Source of the DNA: Micrasema longulum
Taxonomy: Eukaryota; Arthropoda; Insecta; Trichoptera; Brachycentridae
Assembly (NCBI GenBank): GCA_022494885.1
Contig: JAGVSM010000240.1
Location: 62,001-126,000, forward strand
DNA: 64,000 bases
Direction of reading: 5' to 3'
In this document: piece after piece, positions 21,652 to 32,381 of the stretch
Numbering within the stretch: the first letter of the stretch is position 1
Layout: the number at the start of each line of letters is the position of its first letter
Translations under genes and position numbers: made by a program
The notes under the pieces: generated by a model
What the model was told of the DNA's origin: nothing
The model's input: only the letters and a program-made list of their open reading frames with translations
Database searches by the model: none

Positions 21652-22649
21652 AGATAGCTAGCAATTATTCCTAAGCATAAAAAAAAGCATTTTATTAATA
21701 ATACTGTTTAAAAAGTACAGTCATAAACATAAAATATATCACTAGAAGATATAAGTTTTTGACCCCATTTACGATTTATAGCTCTCTGAAAACATATTAT
21801 ACTTATGTGTTGAAATTATTGTTTTGATACTTAATATTGTTAGACAGTAAATTAATAAACCAACGCGCATGCTTTAATATTTGTAACAAAACAATTAAGA
21901 ATAAAAGATAGGGTTATTCCTATGTTTAAAAACATGTCATATATCATAAATATAAATACTGTAAGTTGAGATGATCTATTAAATATATAAATAATTATGT
22001 ATGTCGTGGTGAATAAACTAATATTTCTATAGTCATATGTTATTTTGTTGTGAGTAGGTATTCCGGAATGAATTGGAAGTTTTTATTCATTTTTTCCTTA
22101 ACACCAATGTGAATAATTCAAACACACAATTTGTGGCCATCGATATAAGATATAAAAAGATCTCCAGTACCTAATATAAATATGTGTAGGGGAGGGGTTA
22201 GATTGTTAGATAAATGTGTTGGGTATAAAAATAATATACAAATATTATTGTAATATATAAACATAATATTGTCTATGAAGGTAAATACTGTGACCACATT
22301 TTCATGCATGTTTAGAAACACAGTGTTTAACAACGATCAACATTCTCGAATATTAATTTTCTATCTATTAATACAACAACTAGACTATGTATCGATTCGA
22401 GAAAGGTTTTACTTACACTGTCAGTATCTCACCGGGATTTCCTTTTCGATTACATATCCAATTGGTGCCAGATCATGGATATAATGTTGCCATTCAGAAT
22501 TTCAGCCAAAAAAAGTACTATTAAAATACTAAAAAAATTTTTGGTGATAAGTTCATTATCACGAAATCTATTGTTATGAAAATTTAAGATGTTCATGTAT
22601 TTTTTGCGGATTTTCTAAAAACTAAAAGCGTTCTTCGTGTAGCAGTATT
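21652..22649. other. Myofilin intron sequence
   Basis: Nothing is supported; AT-rich. Confidence 0.3.
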
Positions 22650-23080
22650 TATACGCTAGACAATGGCGGGAATGCAACAAACGTCAAACGGGATTGTCGG
22701 ATTTGTTATGCGCTGACCATAGACAAGGCTCGAGGCTCTCAAGTGCGAATATCGATGGCCACATCTTACCCTCTTTGTCGAACGCGACTTCAGTGTCTCT
22801 GGGTGCGAATTCTCCAGCCTTGGTAGGGGTCGGGGAAGCGGAACGCCCACGACGGATTCTATCCAAGTTCAACCATTGGTCAGCCTCAGCGAAAACGTCA
22901 TTCAAGGAGTCTCCAAATCCCTTTCCTTTCCATCACCACGCAATCATTATATCCAAATTAATCATGGGATGTGGTATTCAATAAGCAATACCTCTAGCGG
23001 CTTTGTCAGGGTAAGGACAGCGCTGTTGCGGGAACAAATGGTTAAAATGTCTAACTCCGTGCACCGAAGTTCGATTAATT
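22650..23080. other. Unexplained GC-rich, exon-like block
   Basis: This block stands out from its AT-rich surroundings and is open on both strands. On the minus strand, frame 22905-22684 reads LNDVFAEADQWLNLDRIRRG, then RSASPTPTKAGEFAPRDTEV, then AFDKEGKMWPSIFALESL. On the plus strand, 22694-22984 is also open (96 codons). I recognise neither. It lies in the myofilin intron on that gene's strand, so an alternative exon is possible. However, I see no good acceptor before GFGDSLNDVF and no phase-1 donor after it. A transposon fragment is the other option. Confidence 0.3.
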
Positions 23081-23855
23081 TATAAGTAGATACTTCCTAC
23101 ATAAAACGAATTCAGGGTATGATTTTTACAATGCTTTGTGTAGTTTTCATTTATACTCCCTCCACATATTGAAATAAATATTTTCAATGTGAAATTTACA
23201 TATGAATGTATTTGTTTGCTAAAAAAATTAATGAAACTATATTATTTTCAATATGTTGAGTACGGAATCTACATCATTGAATAAAACATTGCGTCTTATC
23301 CAATGAATGAAAACGGATTCAGAAAAACACGTTTAAATAGAACAGTGTATATATTGCAGGTTGAAATGTGTAAAGCATTTGAGGCTCTATGGTTAAGTGT
23401 AAATAAGGCAATGAATGCAATGATTTGTTCAAAATATTTTTTTGTTGATAAGTTTTATTTTCTGTGTGTAGGTGCGTAAAAAGTTTTATAAGGCACTGTC
23501 CATAAACAATATAATTGCTTCGATTATAGATTATAGGGACACAACAACATTTAAACATTCTGGATCTCGACATTGAGTTGGAAAAGCACATTAAATGGTC
23601 TATAGACAAAATGATAAAAGAGGCAGTTGGCCAGTCAGTGCAGGCACATACAGATATGGGAAAATATTTACAATACATTGCTTTATAATGTACACATTCT
23701 GGAATCCTTTCACATTTTGTCTTGCAAATATTTACAGCTAGTTATGTATTTTCTTTGGATACAGGGAAAAGAGGATATAAAAAATGGCTTGTTTTAACAC
23801 ATTAACATAATGATGTTGAAAAAAGTTTCTCAAAATTGATCATATAGGTGCACAC
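23081..23855. other. Myofilin intron sequence
   Basis: No supported feature. A 119-codon minus frame (23678-23319) has no motif and is probably chance. Confidence 0.3.
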
Positions 23856-24091
23856 TAGAGGCGGGTAAGACCGTGTCACTGAGGGGACAGTCAGACAGGA
23901 TCTATATGCTATTGAATTGAACTGACGTACTCGTATCACTAGCGCATTCGGCTTTGTATCAAAAGACACGAAAATATATTTAGCTTGGTACTTTTCGCGG
24001 ACTAAATGACAAAGGTATAAGAAACGTGTCTCTAGTTGAATGTTTCCGAACTTGTCAGTAGACCGGATCGTTCACGAACTACACACCTCTA
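23856..24091. mobile_element. hAT-like MITE with 8-base target duplication
   Basis: The ends are TAGAGGCGGG and, inverted, TAGAGGTGTG (8 of 10 match). The flanks gtgcacac (23848-23855) and gtacatac (24092-24099) match at 6 of 8 positions, as for a decayed 8-base target site duplication. T/CAGAGGTG-type ends with 8-base duplications are typical of hAT elements. No transposase is present. Confidence 0.5.
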
Positions 24092-24511
24092 GTACATACA
24101 TGTCGAACGACAATTTTATAGTGCTCTTTCCCCTGTAGAAATACGTATGTTTAATTTTGTAACTGGGGCACATTTCTTGTTAAAATAGTAATAAACAGAA
24201 AATTTGAAGAAAATATGTATTTATTTAATAACAAATAGATATTTCACTGTACATATCAAGTAAATACTACTAATTTTTCCAGTGAAATTGTAAACTTAAA
24301 AATGTACAATCGAATATTTATTCTTTCCCTTTGTTCACTGCGAGTCGGGGAAACAAAAACAGTCAGTGGAGTATTAACACATGTCGACAGTCACTTAAGC
24401 GGAATAATTATGTACTTATACATCGTACATTATAGAAGTTTCTGACGTCACAGGGGGGGTCGACATCACAAACAAGGGTTGGTTTAAGGGTTCACTAGTG
24501 GTATAACTTAC
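24092..24511. other. Myofilin intron sequence
   Basis: No supported feature. Confidence 0.3.
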
Positions 24512-24718
24512 CACCGAAGAAGTGTGGCTTGTTATCCGGCTCGTACTCGAGTCCCTTGAGGTCTCCCGAGCGGGAGAACACCGGGCTGGCGCGGTCTCGC
24601 AGGTACAGCCCATAACGAGAGGGGTACAGGCGGTCGATCTCGGCCAGGCGGTCCAGGTGGTTCTGCCAAGCCTTGTGAGCGTCGTAGGGGTCCGCCACGC
24701 GGCGTGGTGTGTGGTAGA
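24512..24718 (-). CDS. Mf: Myofilin-like protein, third coding exon
   Basis: A 207-base, phase-1-in, phase-1-out exon between acceptor 'ttttacctcgcag' and donor 'GGTG|gtaagt'. It encodes YHTPRRVADPYDAHKAWQNH, then LDRLAEIDRLYPSRYGLYLR, then DRASPVFSRSGDLKGLEYEP and DNKPHFFG. The short amphipathic stretch HKAWQNHLDRLAEIDRLYP is the only helix-like segment in an otherwise Pro/Tyr/Arg-rich, probably extended protein. The coding strand is markedly GC-rich at third positions compared with flanking introns, which supports a real exon. The donor is a perfect GTAAGT. Confidence 0.75.
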
Positions 24719-26579
24719 CTGCGAGGTAAAATTACATTAGGCTTGTTTTCAGAGCTGGACGTAGCCAAAGAAGCTCAACAACTTTCATTGAGTGCAGATA
24801 TACATTACTTCACCTACACACGTGGTGTGTACATACATTGAATCGCTAGTGGGAACAGCATGCGATGGAATTGTAAAATATTAAATTCTTTTTAAAGGGA
24901 ATAAGAAAATCATGGACGAAATCATTAAATCTCTCAATATTTGCATATTTTCTCCAGTTTCAAATATACATGAAACAGATTTAACTACAAAAACAATCTT
25001 TTGTAGTTTAACAGTCCCGACGAAAAGATTTGATGATTTGAAATACGATCATTAAAATAATTAATTGATAAACGTTTTCAGAATAAGCGCAAACGTTGAC
25101 AGCTTCAAACAGTGAACGCTTTTTAATTTCAAATAAGAACCAAGGTTAAGGATGTTTGATTATAATCTAGTCGATGAGACTTTTATAACTCGTTTTTGTT
25201 TTACAAGAAAATAGGGTGTGTCAAATGTAAGCAAATATCCCTATCATGAATGTATACATTTGTTTTCCTATTTAAAAAAATGTATTATCAAAATTAAAAT
25301 AACATTGTTATTGATATGAGAGACATACAAACAAAATAATACATTTGATTCTCCGAAATCTGTTAAGCGGCTAAATCCATAAAAAATTAGAATTGCCTTA
25401 AAAATATTATGAAATGTGTGTTTTTTCGATTGCATTATTGAAATAAATAAGTTATTAGTTAAATAAAAGCAAACGAGTTTTTACATTTGGCTTATCTTTA
25501 ATAAAAGCATTCTATCAAATTTCGTACGTTTTTACGTGAGAAAAGTTTTTTAATAAGTTGAATATTAACTTTTTCAATTATCTCTAGTGTTGTAAGTTAT
25601 ATAAAAATTGTTTGAGTAATCTGATTATCAATGAATAATTTATATGATCTTAAAATTAATTGATATTTGGTTTGGAAGGTTTGATTCACTCGGGCAAAGG
25701 GTGAGTGAACATAAATTGAAATTGAAAACATAGATGAATTATACGACATGCGCATGACAGTTCCATTATTGTTGCATTCACGTCCTTCCCAAAATTAGAC
25801 AGAAAATGTAGATAAATTGTGTGAACATCTAGTTGTCATGCTTCCCTTGGCTACATCAAATAATACAGGCTGCGACATCGTAAAATTCAAATCACAAATA
25901 AGTACTTTTCTTTAATTGTCATTCAAATTGTACAATAAATTGTAACATCATACAAAGATTGTCATATTAATTAATGAATTATGAAGAATTTAAATGTTCG
26001 AAATGTGTTTTATGAATAATTTTGTAGGAGGAAAAATAATAATAATAAAACACATTAGAAATCTTTATCACCAAAACAAAAATGCATAAAACAATTAAAA
26101 AAGGTAGAGCTGTATTGCAATGTTCATAATAAGGGAAATTGCCTTTATTTTATAATTGGCGGTAAATGGAAATGAGGAGCCATACTAATTTTATTAAATA
26201 ATGAAGTGTTTGTTTACTTTAATTTGTGTAAAATAATACACAAATCACTCCAATATATTCGACATATTTTCAATATTTGTTTAAAATTAGTTGAACTAAA
26301 ACACGGGTACTAAAGGAAATTAACAACGGTTCATTAACAATGTTTTTCATTTAAAAATTTGGTTCGATAATAATTTCGTTAAGAAATTTTGGTATACTTC
26401 AACCGAGTTGGAAAAAATATCAGATGAAGTACATTGTTTTATAAAAACGAATAACATTATTTGTCAATATTATTGAAAACAATCAAATAGGATCGATCAG
26501 AAAATATGATACTCCGGGTTAAATGCACAAGTTTTAGTGAGGTGACTTATGATTTGTTACGCACAATCTCCACAGCAAA
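24719..26579. other. Myofilin intron sequence
   Basis: About 1.9 kb of AT-rich DNA with no supported exon, repeat or RNA gene. Confidence 0.35.
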
Positions 26580-27860
26580 TAGGTTTATATTTCACACACG
26601 TGTTTCTCCTCGACGACCGCGCCCTCGGTCGGGAGTGAGAGAGTGAGAGGGTGAGAGCGCGGAGAACGATACAGAGTGGAGAGGGTGTACCGGAGCGACT
26701 AGGGGTCGCGGTCCCACGAGACGGAGTTCCCTCATGCTCGCTGAGGATGAGCTGCTCGCCATGCGCCGGGTTAGTGAAGCTCGAGACGGGACAGTAAGCG
26801 TTACAAAGACCTAACCTGCATTCTTACCTCATACTCCGACGGCTTCAGCAATGAGCTTCCTACTATACTTTTCTTTTCAGGCCTCGAAACTTTGATGTTT
26901 TAGAAATATTATTTTGGGTAAATGGCGTGATGAATGGCTAGTGACGGTGAGGTGTGGGGAAGAGGGCAAGCTACGGGAAACGGTTAAGACAATCGTCAAA
27001 GACAAGAATCATTCCCTGACAAACGCTTGAAGGAGCACACCCGAGACAGGTAGGATTGGCAATAAAATATGTACTACAAAAGATGATGCAGTTAGAGGCG
27101 AAGCGGAGCGGCCATCTTCGAGCCTTTGGCAGGGACTGATGTTCACATTTACTTCCCGTCCCATATGCTTTTATTTACCAAAAACTTTTCATATCATAAT
27201 GACAATTTTCTTAATCATATACAACTCCTTCTACAGCGGTACATAAACATGTATGTAAATTATATTAATATTATTTACAAAGTTTGGAGCGATGGTACAA
27301 TAGTCGATTAAAATTAAAACGCAATTTATACAATACTCAGGATCCAATCCACTGAAAGTTAAGCCGAGCTTCATGTGACGTGTATTCGGTACCAATCAGT
27401 CGGTACAGATCACGAATCACGACACGAGTGCGGAACGATCGACACTCGAAGCAGTAAAGCTAAATATCGCGGTCTCTGACGACCCGTGTTTTATATGTCT
27501 GTCGGTGGAGTAAAGTGATGGGAAATTTAAAGTGAGCTGAGTTTCTGGTTTCTGCGGAGGTCCATTGTAAGTTTAAGGTAAGGTTACCCCTGCCTTTAGC
27601 CCCGTGGAGTGGCTCCCGAAAAAACGGCTGTTATTACGCTGAAACATTCAGAATATTTCTATCAGACATTGCCGCCCGCCGAGGAGGGCGATGTTACTCG
27701 CCGAGCGTGGTTTAGTTATCGGCGAGAAGAAAGCACTCTCGGTACGGAAAAGGAAGTAGCTCGCTACTCCTCACCCTAACGAGGTCACCGTTCCTTCTGC
27801 CCGACTGACAATATTCTCTTCCTTTATATAGCATCGAGACACGCTGCAATCTGTGCGATT
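26580..27860. promoter_or_regulatory. GC-rich intronic island, candidate regulatory region
   Basis: Base composition rises sharply here. There are purine runs ('agagagtgagagggtgagag' near 26637) and CpG-rich stretches (26600-26780, 27360-27480, 27600-27800), but no long open frame. A minus-strand donor-like 'TATGAG|gtaagaatg' lies near 26828. It sits in an intron of a muscle gene, so an internal promoter, enhancer or alternative first exon is the likeliest use. That is inference from composition and place only. Confidence 0.3.
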
Positions 27861-28432
27861 GACTTGACTTATGAATAATGATGAGGGTTATATCGAACAG
27901 TTTGACAGAGTTATGCAGATCGAATATGCAAGATATTTACAATGCTTGATGATGTTAGTGTCAATCCCAACGATCCTTCTGATCTTATAACGAGGTCCAC
28001 AGTACGACCGTGATGCGACTTTACCGAACGTTGCGCGTCCCACTTCCCACTTCCCAACGACACAAACTAACATACATATCTAACGCGTATTAATTAATCG
28101 CTACAAGCGCATTGTATAAAAAATGTTTTAAAATGCAAAAATTCTACCGGAAACTAACATTTACAAACGTTATAATGAGTCAAAATGCCCGAAGTAAAAT
28201 GCTACAAGTGCGTACGTAAAATCTACAATCCGTTATTTTTTAAACGAAAATGCACTCGATATCAGATTTAAAGTCTACTTAGAAGTAGGGTGTTGCTGGC
28301 CGCTAAGTTTTATCCGAATACAACACGATCTATAATAGTTTACCGATCTGGGAATCGGTAGCCTCTAGCGGCGTTGAAAAAATAAAATATTTGACAGTGG
28401 TCGCATCACGGTGGTGGAGTGGAGGGGGGCGA
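27861..28432. other. Myofilin intron sequence
   Basis: No supported feature. The part nearest 28432 would be 3' UTR if exon 2 is sometimes read through to its own stop. Confidence 0.3.
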
Positions 28433-28461
28433 TCAGTACCTCGCCGCCGGGCGGTACGTAC

Positions 28462-28695
28462 TTGGGCGGTACCGGTCCAGAGACGAAGGGTAGTTGTGCG
28501 AGTAGATGGGTCGGGGCGAGTAGCCGTACGTCTCGCGGTGGATGGGCAGGTAGCGGTAGCCGGGGACGGTGATGCGCTCGGCGGCGTGGATGGGGTCGTC
28601 GTAGATGGACTTGTTGTAGGGCCACGACGTGGCCAGCTCGGGGAACACGCTGCGCCTTGTGCGCACGTGGTCCTCAGCGCGGATGTCCTCGGATC
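28462..28695 (-). CDS. Mf: Myofilin-like protein, second coding exon
   Basis: A 234-base exon after acceptor 'atatggacgttgcag', entering in phase 1 and leaving at 'CCAA|gtacgt' in phase 1. It encodes SEDIRAEDHVRTRRSVFPEL, then SWPYNKSIYDDPIHAAERIT, then VPGYRYLPIHRETYGYSPRP and SHNYPSSLDRYRP. The LKG-SEDIRAE junction and the Tyr/Pro/Arg-rich character agree with what I know of insect myofilin. The donor is not perfect. If it is skipped, the frame continues as STYRPAARY and stops at 28433, giving a short form of 117 residues. Both ends are therefore plausible isoforms. Confidence 0.78.
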
Positions 28696-28834
28696 CTGCA
28701 ACGTCCATATCGAGTCATTAATAATAAAAATACAAAATCTTTATTATCTTAATATATCAGTACCTCAGAGGCAGACGGATGCAAATCCAGAATTTGATGA
28801 AATTACCGTTTTTTTATTTTTTTTTTATTTAATT

Positions 28835-29000
28835 TTTGCACCACAACAGGCCAGGAGGCCCAATTAAAGTGGTGAATTACATCACAGAACACCCAGGCTT
28901 GAGAAAAATCATATTTAATTTTTGTGTTCTCACCGGGAATCGAACCCGGAACCTTCCGTCTGTGAGTCAAGCGTCTTGACCACTACGCCACGGAGGCCGC
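28835..29000 (-). mobile_element. SINE family C, near-intact copy
   Basis: On the minus strand the head is 'ggcggcctccgtggcgtagt' then 'ggtcaagacgcttgactcac' and 'ggttccgggttcgattcccg', with clear A- and B-box promoters. It is tRNA-derived, with a CAC-like anticodon position suggestive of tRNA-Val. The body ends 'gggcctcctggcctgttgtg'. It is inserted next to myofilin exon 2. Confidence 0.7.
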
Positions 29001-29519
29001 CGTTTGATCTTCGTATCCAGTTTATGATCCCGTTCATTGATTTTGAAGAAATGTAAGTCTCATAATGAAAGAACCGATGTATTAAGACACTGAAAATACA
29101 AACTAATGCTATAAATTATTAAAAATCACTTTGAGAAAGTAGATTCTTTAGGATTTTTTTTTAACGTAAGACGTTAGGATTTGCATCTGCCTGCCTCTGA
29201 GGTACAGATATAGAATGTGATAAATACAAAAAAATCTTAAATAAAACAAAGGTATACACGATTAAATAGCGGACTTACTGCCACTAGCAATTTTTTACAG
29301 TCTGACCAAAAACAAATGAAAAATATAATGATTAAAAATAATTCAAAATATAAAAAACAAATAAATAAAAAGTTAGAAAATACATACAGTAAAAACAGTG
29401 TCCATTGCTTACATTATTTACATTTAATGCATTTTAATTTGTTCAATTGCATTTTACAAATATTCATTTATACTATAGAAGCATTTGTTTATTAGAAAAA
29501 CTTTTATTTCCTTAATTTT
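29001..29519. other. Myofilin intron sequence
   Basis: No exon is supported. 'ggatttgcatctgcctgcct' then 'ctgaggtac' near 29180 is the inverse of 'gtacctcagaggcagacgga' then 'tgcaaatcc' at 28761. The two flank SINE C as a short inverted repeat. Confidence 0.4.
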
Positions 29520-29640
29520 TTTGGGAAGCTTAATTCTAGTGTGAAAACACACTTTTAAATAAATATTTCATTTCAACCATGTCGGGAATCGAACCCGTGA
29601 CCTCTTAGATGGTAGGTAAATGCATCACGAGGCCGACAAA
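29520..29640 (-). mobile_element. SINE family A, head fragment
   Basis: The minus strand has 'tcggcctcgtgatgcattta' then 'cctaccatctaagaggtcac' and 'gggttcgattcccgacatgg', followed by 'atatttatttaaaagtgtg'. This is the same head and body junction as the copy at 62075-62300. Confidence 0.6.
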
Positions 29641-30189
29641 AGTATCACTTATGCAAATAATGATTTATTTTTGCTTATTAATTATAAATAGTTAAAAACA
29701 AAACTCTTTCATTTATTGGGGCTGCAAAAATTATTAATATTCCTAGATGTGACTCGGCGCCCGGTCAAGCCGGGTTGTTACAAAATTTTAACATGCCTAG
29801 CTAAAAAAGTTAACATCACTGTCCTAGACTGTAAAGAGATATTATTTTTATTCTTATTCTTAGAAATGGGAATCAGTGCTATTCAAGCTCCTGACGTCAC
29901 TGCGACCTGTGAAGATCTATTGTGACGGGTCCCCGTGAATAGTGTTAAGGGATATTAAGAGATTGATGTAGGTAAATCGATATAGTCAACTTGAATTTTC
30001 CATCCCTGAATATTTTTTGTTTTTTTACCAAAACTTCAATAGCCCATGTCAGTTACATAGGAACTTAATAAAGCGAAAATAAATAATAGTACTAAATTCT
30101 AATAAAAAAACGTCAATTCTCAGAGTTTAGTATGAATTATTATTTTTTTTATTTGAAAATTTATTTATAAACCCTTACGGATTATTACA
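29641..30189. other. Myofilin intron sequence
   Basis: No supported feature; a 69-codon plus frame (29716-29925) has no motif. Confidence 0.3.
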
Positions 30190-30840
30190 TTCATTTTACA
30201 AAAAAAATAATATAAACATTTTTCATTCATACTCTGTTGTTCAAAATATTATTTTTAACATCTTTTGAAAAGTTTGTCTGAGTCTTTTGTTTAGTTTTGT
30301 CTGGTAGTTTAATGTATAATTTTAGTCCCTGGTTCATTAGTCTTGATTGTCCTTGTCTTGTTTTAGAAAGTTGTTTATGCTATTTGTCTGATATTCTCGT
30401 ATTATGTCTACGTTGACTACAATTTTTTACAAGTTTTAGTTCTTCGTCTACAATTACATTAGTGGCTAATTTATGAATAATTTTTTATGATTCTAGTTGA
30501 AAAAGTTCAGTTATATTTAATTGCTTAGTTTGTTTAAAAAGTTCTCTAGTTGCAGTTAGATAGGGAAGGTCATATACTAACTTTAATATTTTATTTTGTT
30601 GTCTTTGTAGTCTGTTTATGTCATTTTGATATCCTGCTTCCCATACTAGTTGCGTATAACATATTTTAGTTTTATAATAGGCTTCATACATAAGAATTTC
30701 TTCCGGTTTTGGAACAAAGTTTTTGCTTTAAAAAAAAAGACTCGATAATGTCGCCACTTTGCTAATTAAATTATTGATATGAATTGTCCATGTCAATTGT
30801 CTGTCTATTGTTAGTCCTAATTATTTAACATGCTTAATTT
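30190..30840 (-). mobile_element. CR1/L2/Jockey-like LINE, reverse transcriptase C-terminus
   Basis: The minus-strand translation gives LGLTIDRQLTWTIHINNLIS, then NDINRLQRQQNKILKLVYDL, then PYLTATRELFKQTKQLNITE, with stops between blocks and SRLMNQGLKLYIKLPDKTKQ towards the end. The order LGLxID..LxW..HI, QxxxxRLQxxQNKxLK and GxxLYNxLP is the thumb and tail of CR1/Jockey-type reverse transcriptases. It is 5'-truncated and dead, and lies in the first coding intron of myofilin. Confidence 0.65.
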
Positions 30841-31619
30841 CTGTGATGATTCGAGTTCGAAGTAACTTGTCATGGGTTTCCGAATTGGATTCCCGATGAG
30901 ATCACAAAAAATGGTGAGAATTTTCTCAAGTCTAAATATTAATAATCATTAATTTATCAATTCATTCGGGTTAATTTATCGATCAAATACTGAATAACCG
31001 ATCAAATACTTAAGTGCTAGGCAACACAGATTATTATTTGTTCTTCCTGAATGTAGGACTAATTTACTGTTGACGATGCCTGTGGGCAGAATGATTGGTC
31101 TGTTGAACAGCCTACCGAGAAAGGTGGATCTTTGCCATGCTGGGCTTCTGGTTTTAGATTCTTCATCGCTTACTGTTTATCGTGATTTGAATTGCTGATT
31201 TAGTTGTCTTTGTTTTTTATAGTTTTTATGGACTATATAATATTGTACCTTTTGACAGGTTTTTTCATAATACTTGTACGTTTGTAACATTGAAATTGGT
31301 AGGTGTGCACGTGTGCAATAATGCACATGTAAATTTAAATTATTATTATATGAGCCTTTATTCAATAAAATACACATGTTATTACAATATTAATACATTA
31401 TAAGAATAAAAACATTAAGTATTGAAACGTATTTGTCCCGATAAAAATAAAAGTTTGTCATCGGGTGCTCAGAAATGAGTTTTTATTAAGATTAAAATAA
31501 GGGTACATACAAAATATTTTACCAAATGTTTGCAGACAAAAGACTAGATTTGGACAAAAGATTCCCTAATCTAAAATTTTCTCCATGTCTGTTGTAATTT
31601 GTTCATATATTGATTTTCT
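30841..31619. other. Intron sequence with possible LINE remnant
   Basis: No gene is supported. The minus strand at 31050-31150 reads QRSTFLGRLFNRPIILPTGI, which might be another LINE scrap. Confidence 0.3.
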
Positions 31620-32080
31620 TTTTGATGCTTTGAAAAAAATAGAAATAGTAGTAAGAAGAAATAAAGAAATAAACAAAAGAAAAACAAATAAAATGGTAAA
31701 AAATATTTTGAAAAAAAAAATAAAATTAAAAAAAAAAATTACAAATATATGAAAAATGCAACCAAAACAAGGTAAAAATAAATCAAAAGTACTAAATATT
31801 CATTAAATTTATATCTACAAAACAAAAATTAAAACTACCCATTCAAATTAAGTTCTAAAGTATGTAAATAAAATAAGAAAAGAAAAGGTTAAAATAAAAA
31901 AATATAGTAAAAGATTGAAGTAGATTGTGTAGTAAAAAAAAAAACATGTATCAATTATGAAATTATATTATTCAATAAAAAAAAAATATAAATAAAAAAA
32001 AAATCATTGCACCATAAATTTAATTTCTTAGCCCGTTGTGGTTAAAAAATGCAGTAAAATGACAAACTTGGTTACTTTAT
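31620..32080. repeat. A-rich low-complexity tract
   Basis: About 460 bases of the plus strand are dominated by A with scattered G and T ('aaaataaaattaaaaaaaaa'). This looks like expanded poly(A)-like or simple sequence and contains no frame worth calling. Confidence 0.6.
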
Positions 32081-32262
32081 AAAAAAAATATATAAATCAT
32101 ACTAATGTTACTTTGTATTTTAACTACTTATCAATTTACGTACATGTAACAAAAATTAATGTCAATTATTTATCGTATTTATCATCGAGTTTAATAACAC
32201 CTTCAATGATTTTACGCTTGGTACAGCTTTGAGTTGGTTTGAGGTGTATAATATAAACTTAC

Positions 32263-32381
32263 CCTTCAGGGACCTGACGTAAGATTGCCAGAACTTGGCT
32301 TTCTTCGACACCGGCTCGTTTCTGCCAATCATATCCAAGTGATTTTTAAACATTTTGCTAGGTTATGTACCCGCTCGTTCG
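32263..32381 (-). CDS. Mf: Myofilin, first coding exon with 5' UTR end
   Basis: ATG at 32353 opens MFKNHLDMIGRNEPVSKKAK then FWQSYVRSLKG, ending at a perfect donor 'AAGG|gtaagt' in phase 1 (coding part 32353-32263). This N-terminus is the part I recognise: insect myofilins begin with a nearly identical block. Myofilin is a small protein of insect muscle thick filaments, thought to work with paramyosin and flightin-like proteins in filament assembly. Acceptor 'tttattttgttctag' at 32382 places 28 bases of 5' UTR upstream in the same exon, so a separate non-coding first exon must exist; 36349 is the best candidate donor. The whole coding sequence adds up to 259 residues. Confidence 0.82.

Noticed and set aside
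22694..22984. 96-codon plus-strand frame as a gene
   Set aside because: It overlaps the opposite open frame in the same GC-rich block and shows no motif. It is kept only as part of the unexplained block.
24522..24768. Other frames across myofilin exon 3
   Set aside because: They are open only because the exon is GC-rich; phases and splice sites support the single minus frame.
28391..28867. 158-codon plus-strand frame
   Set aside because: It is the antisense shadow of GC-rich myofilin exon 2; its Val/Gly/Arg bias follows from that.
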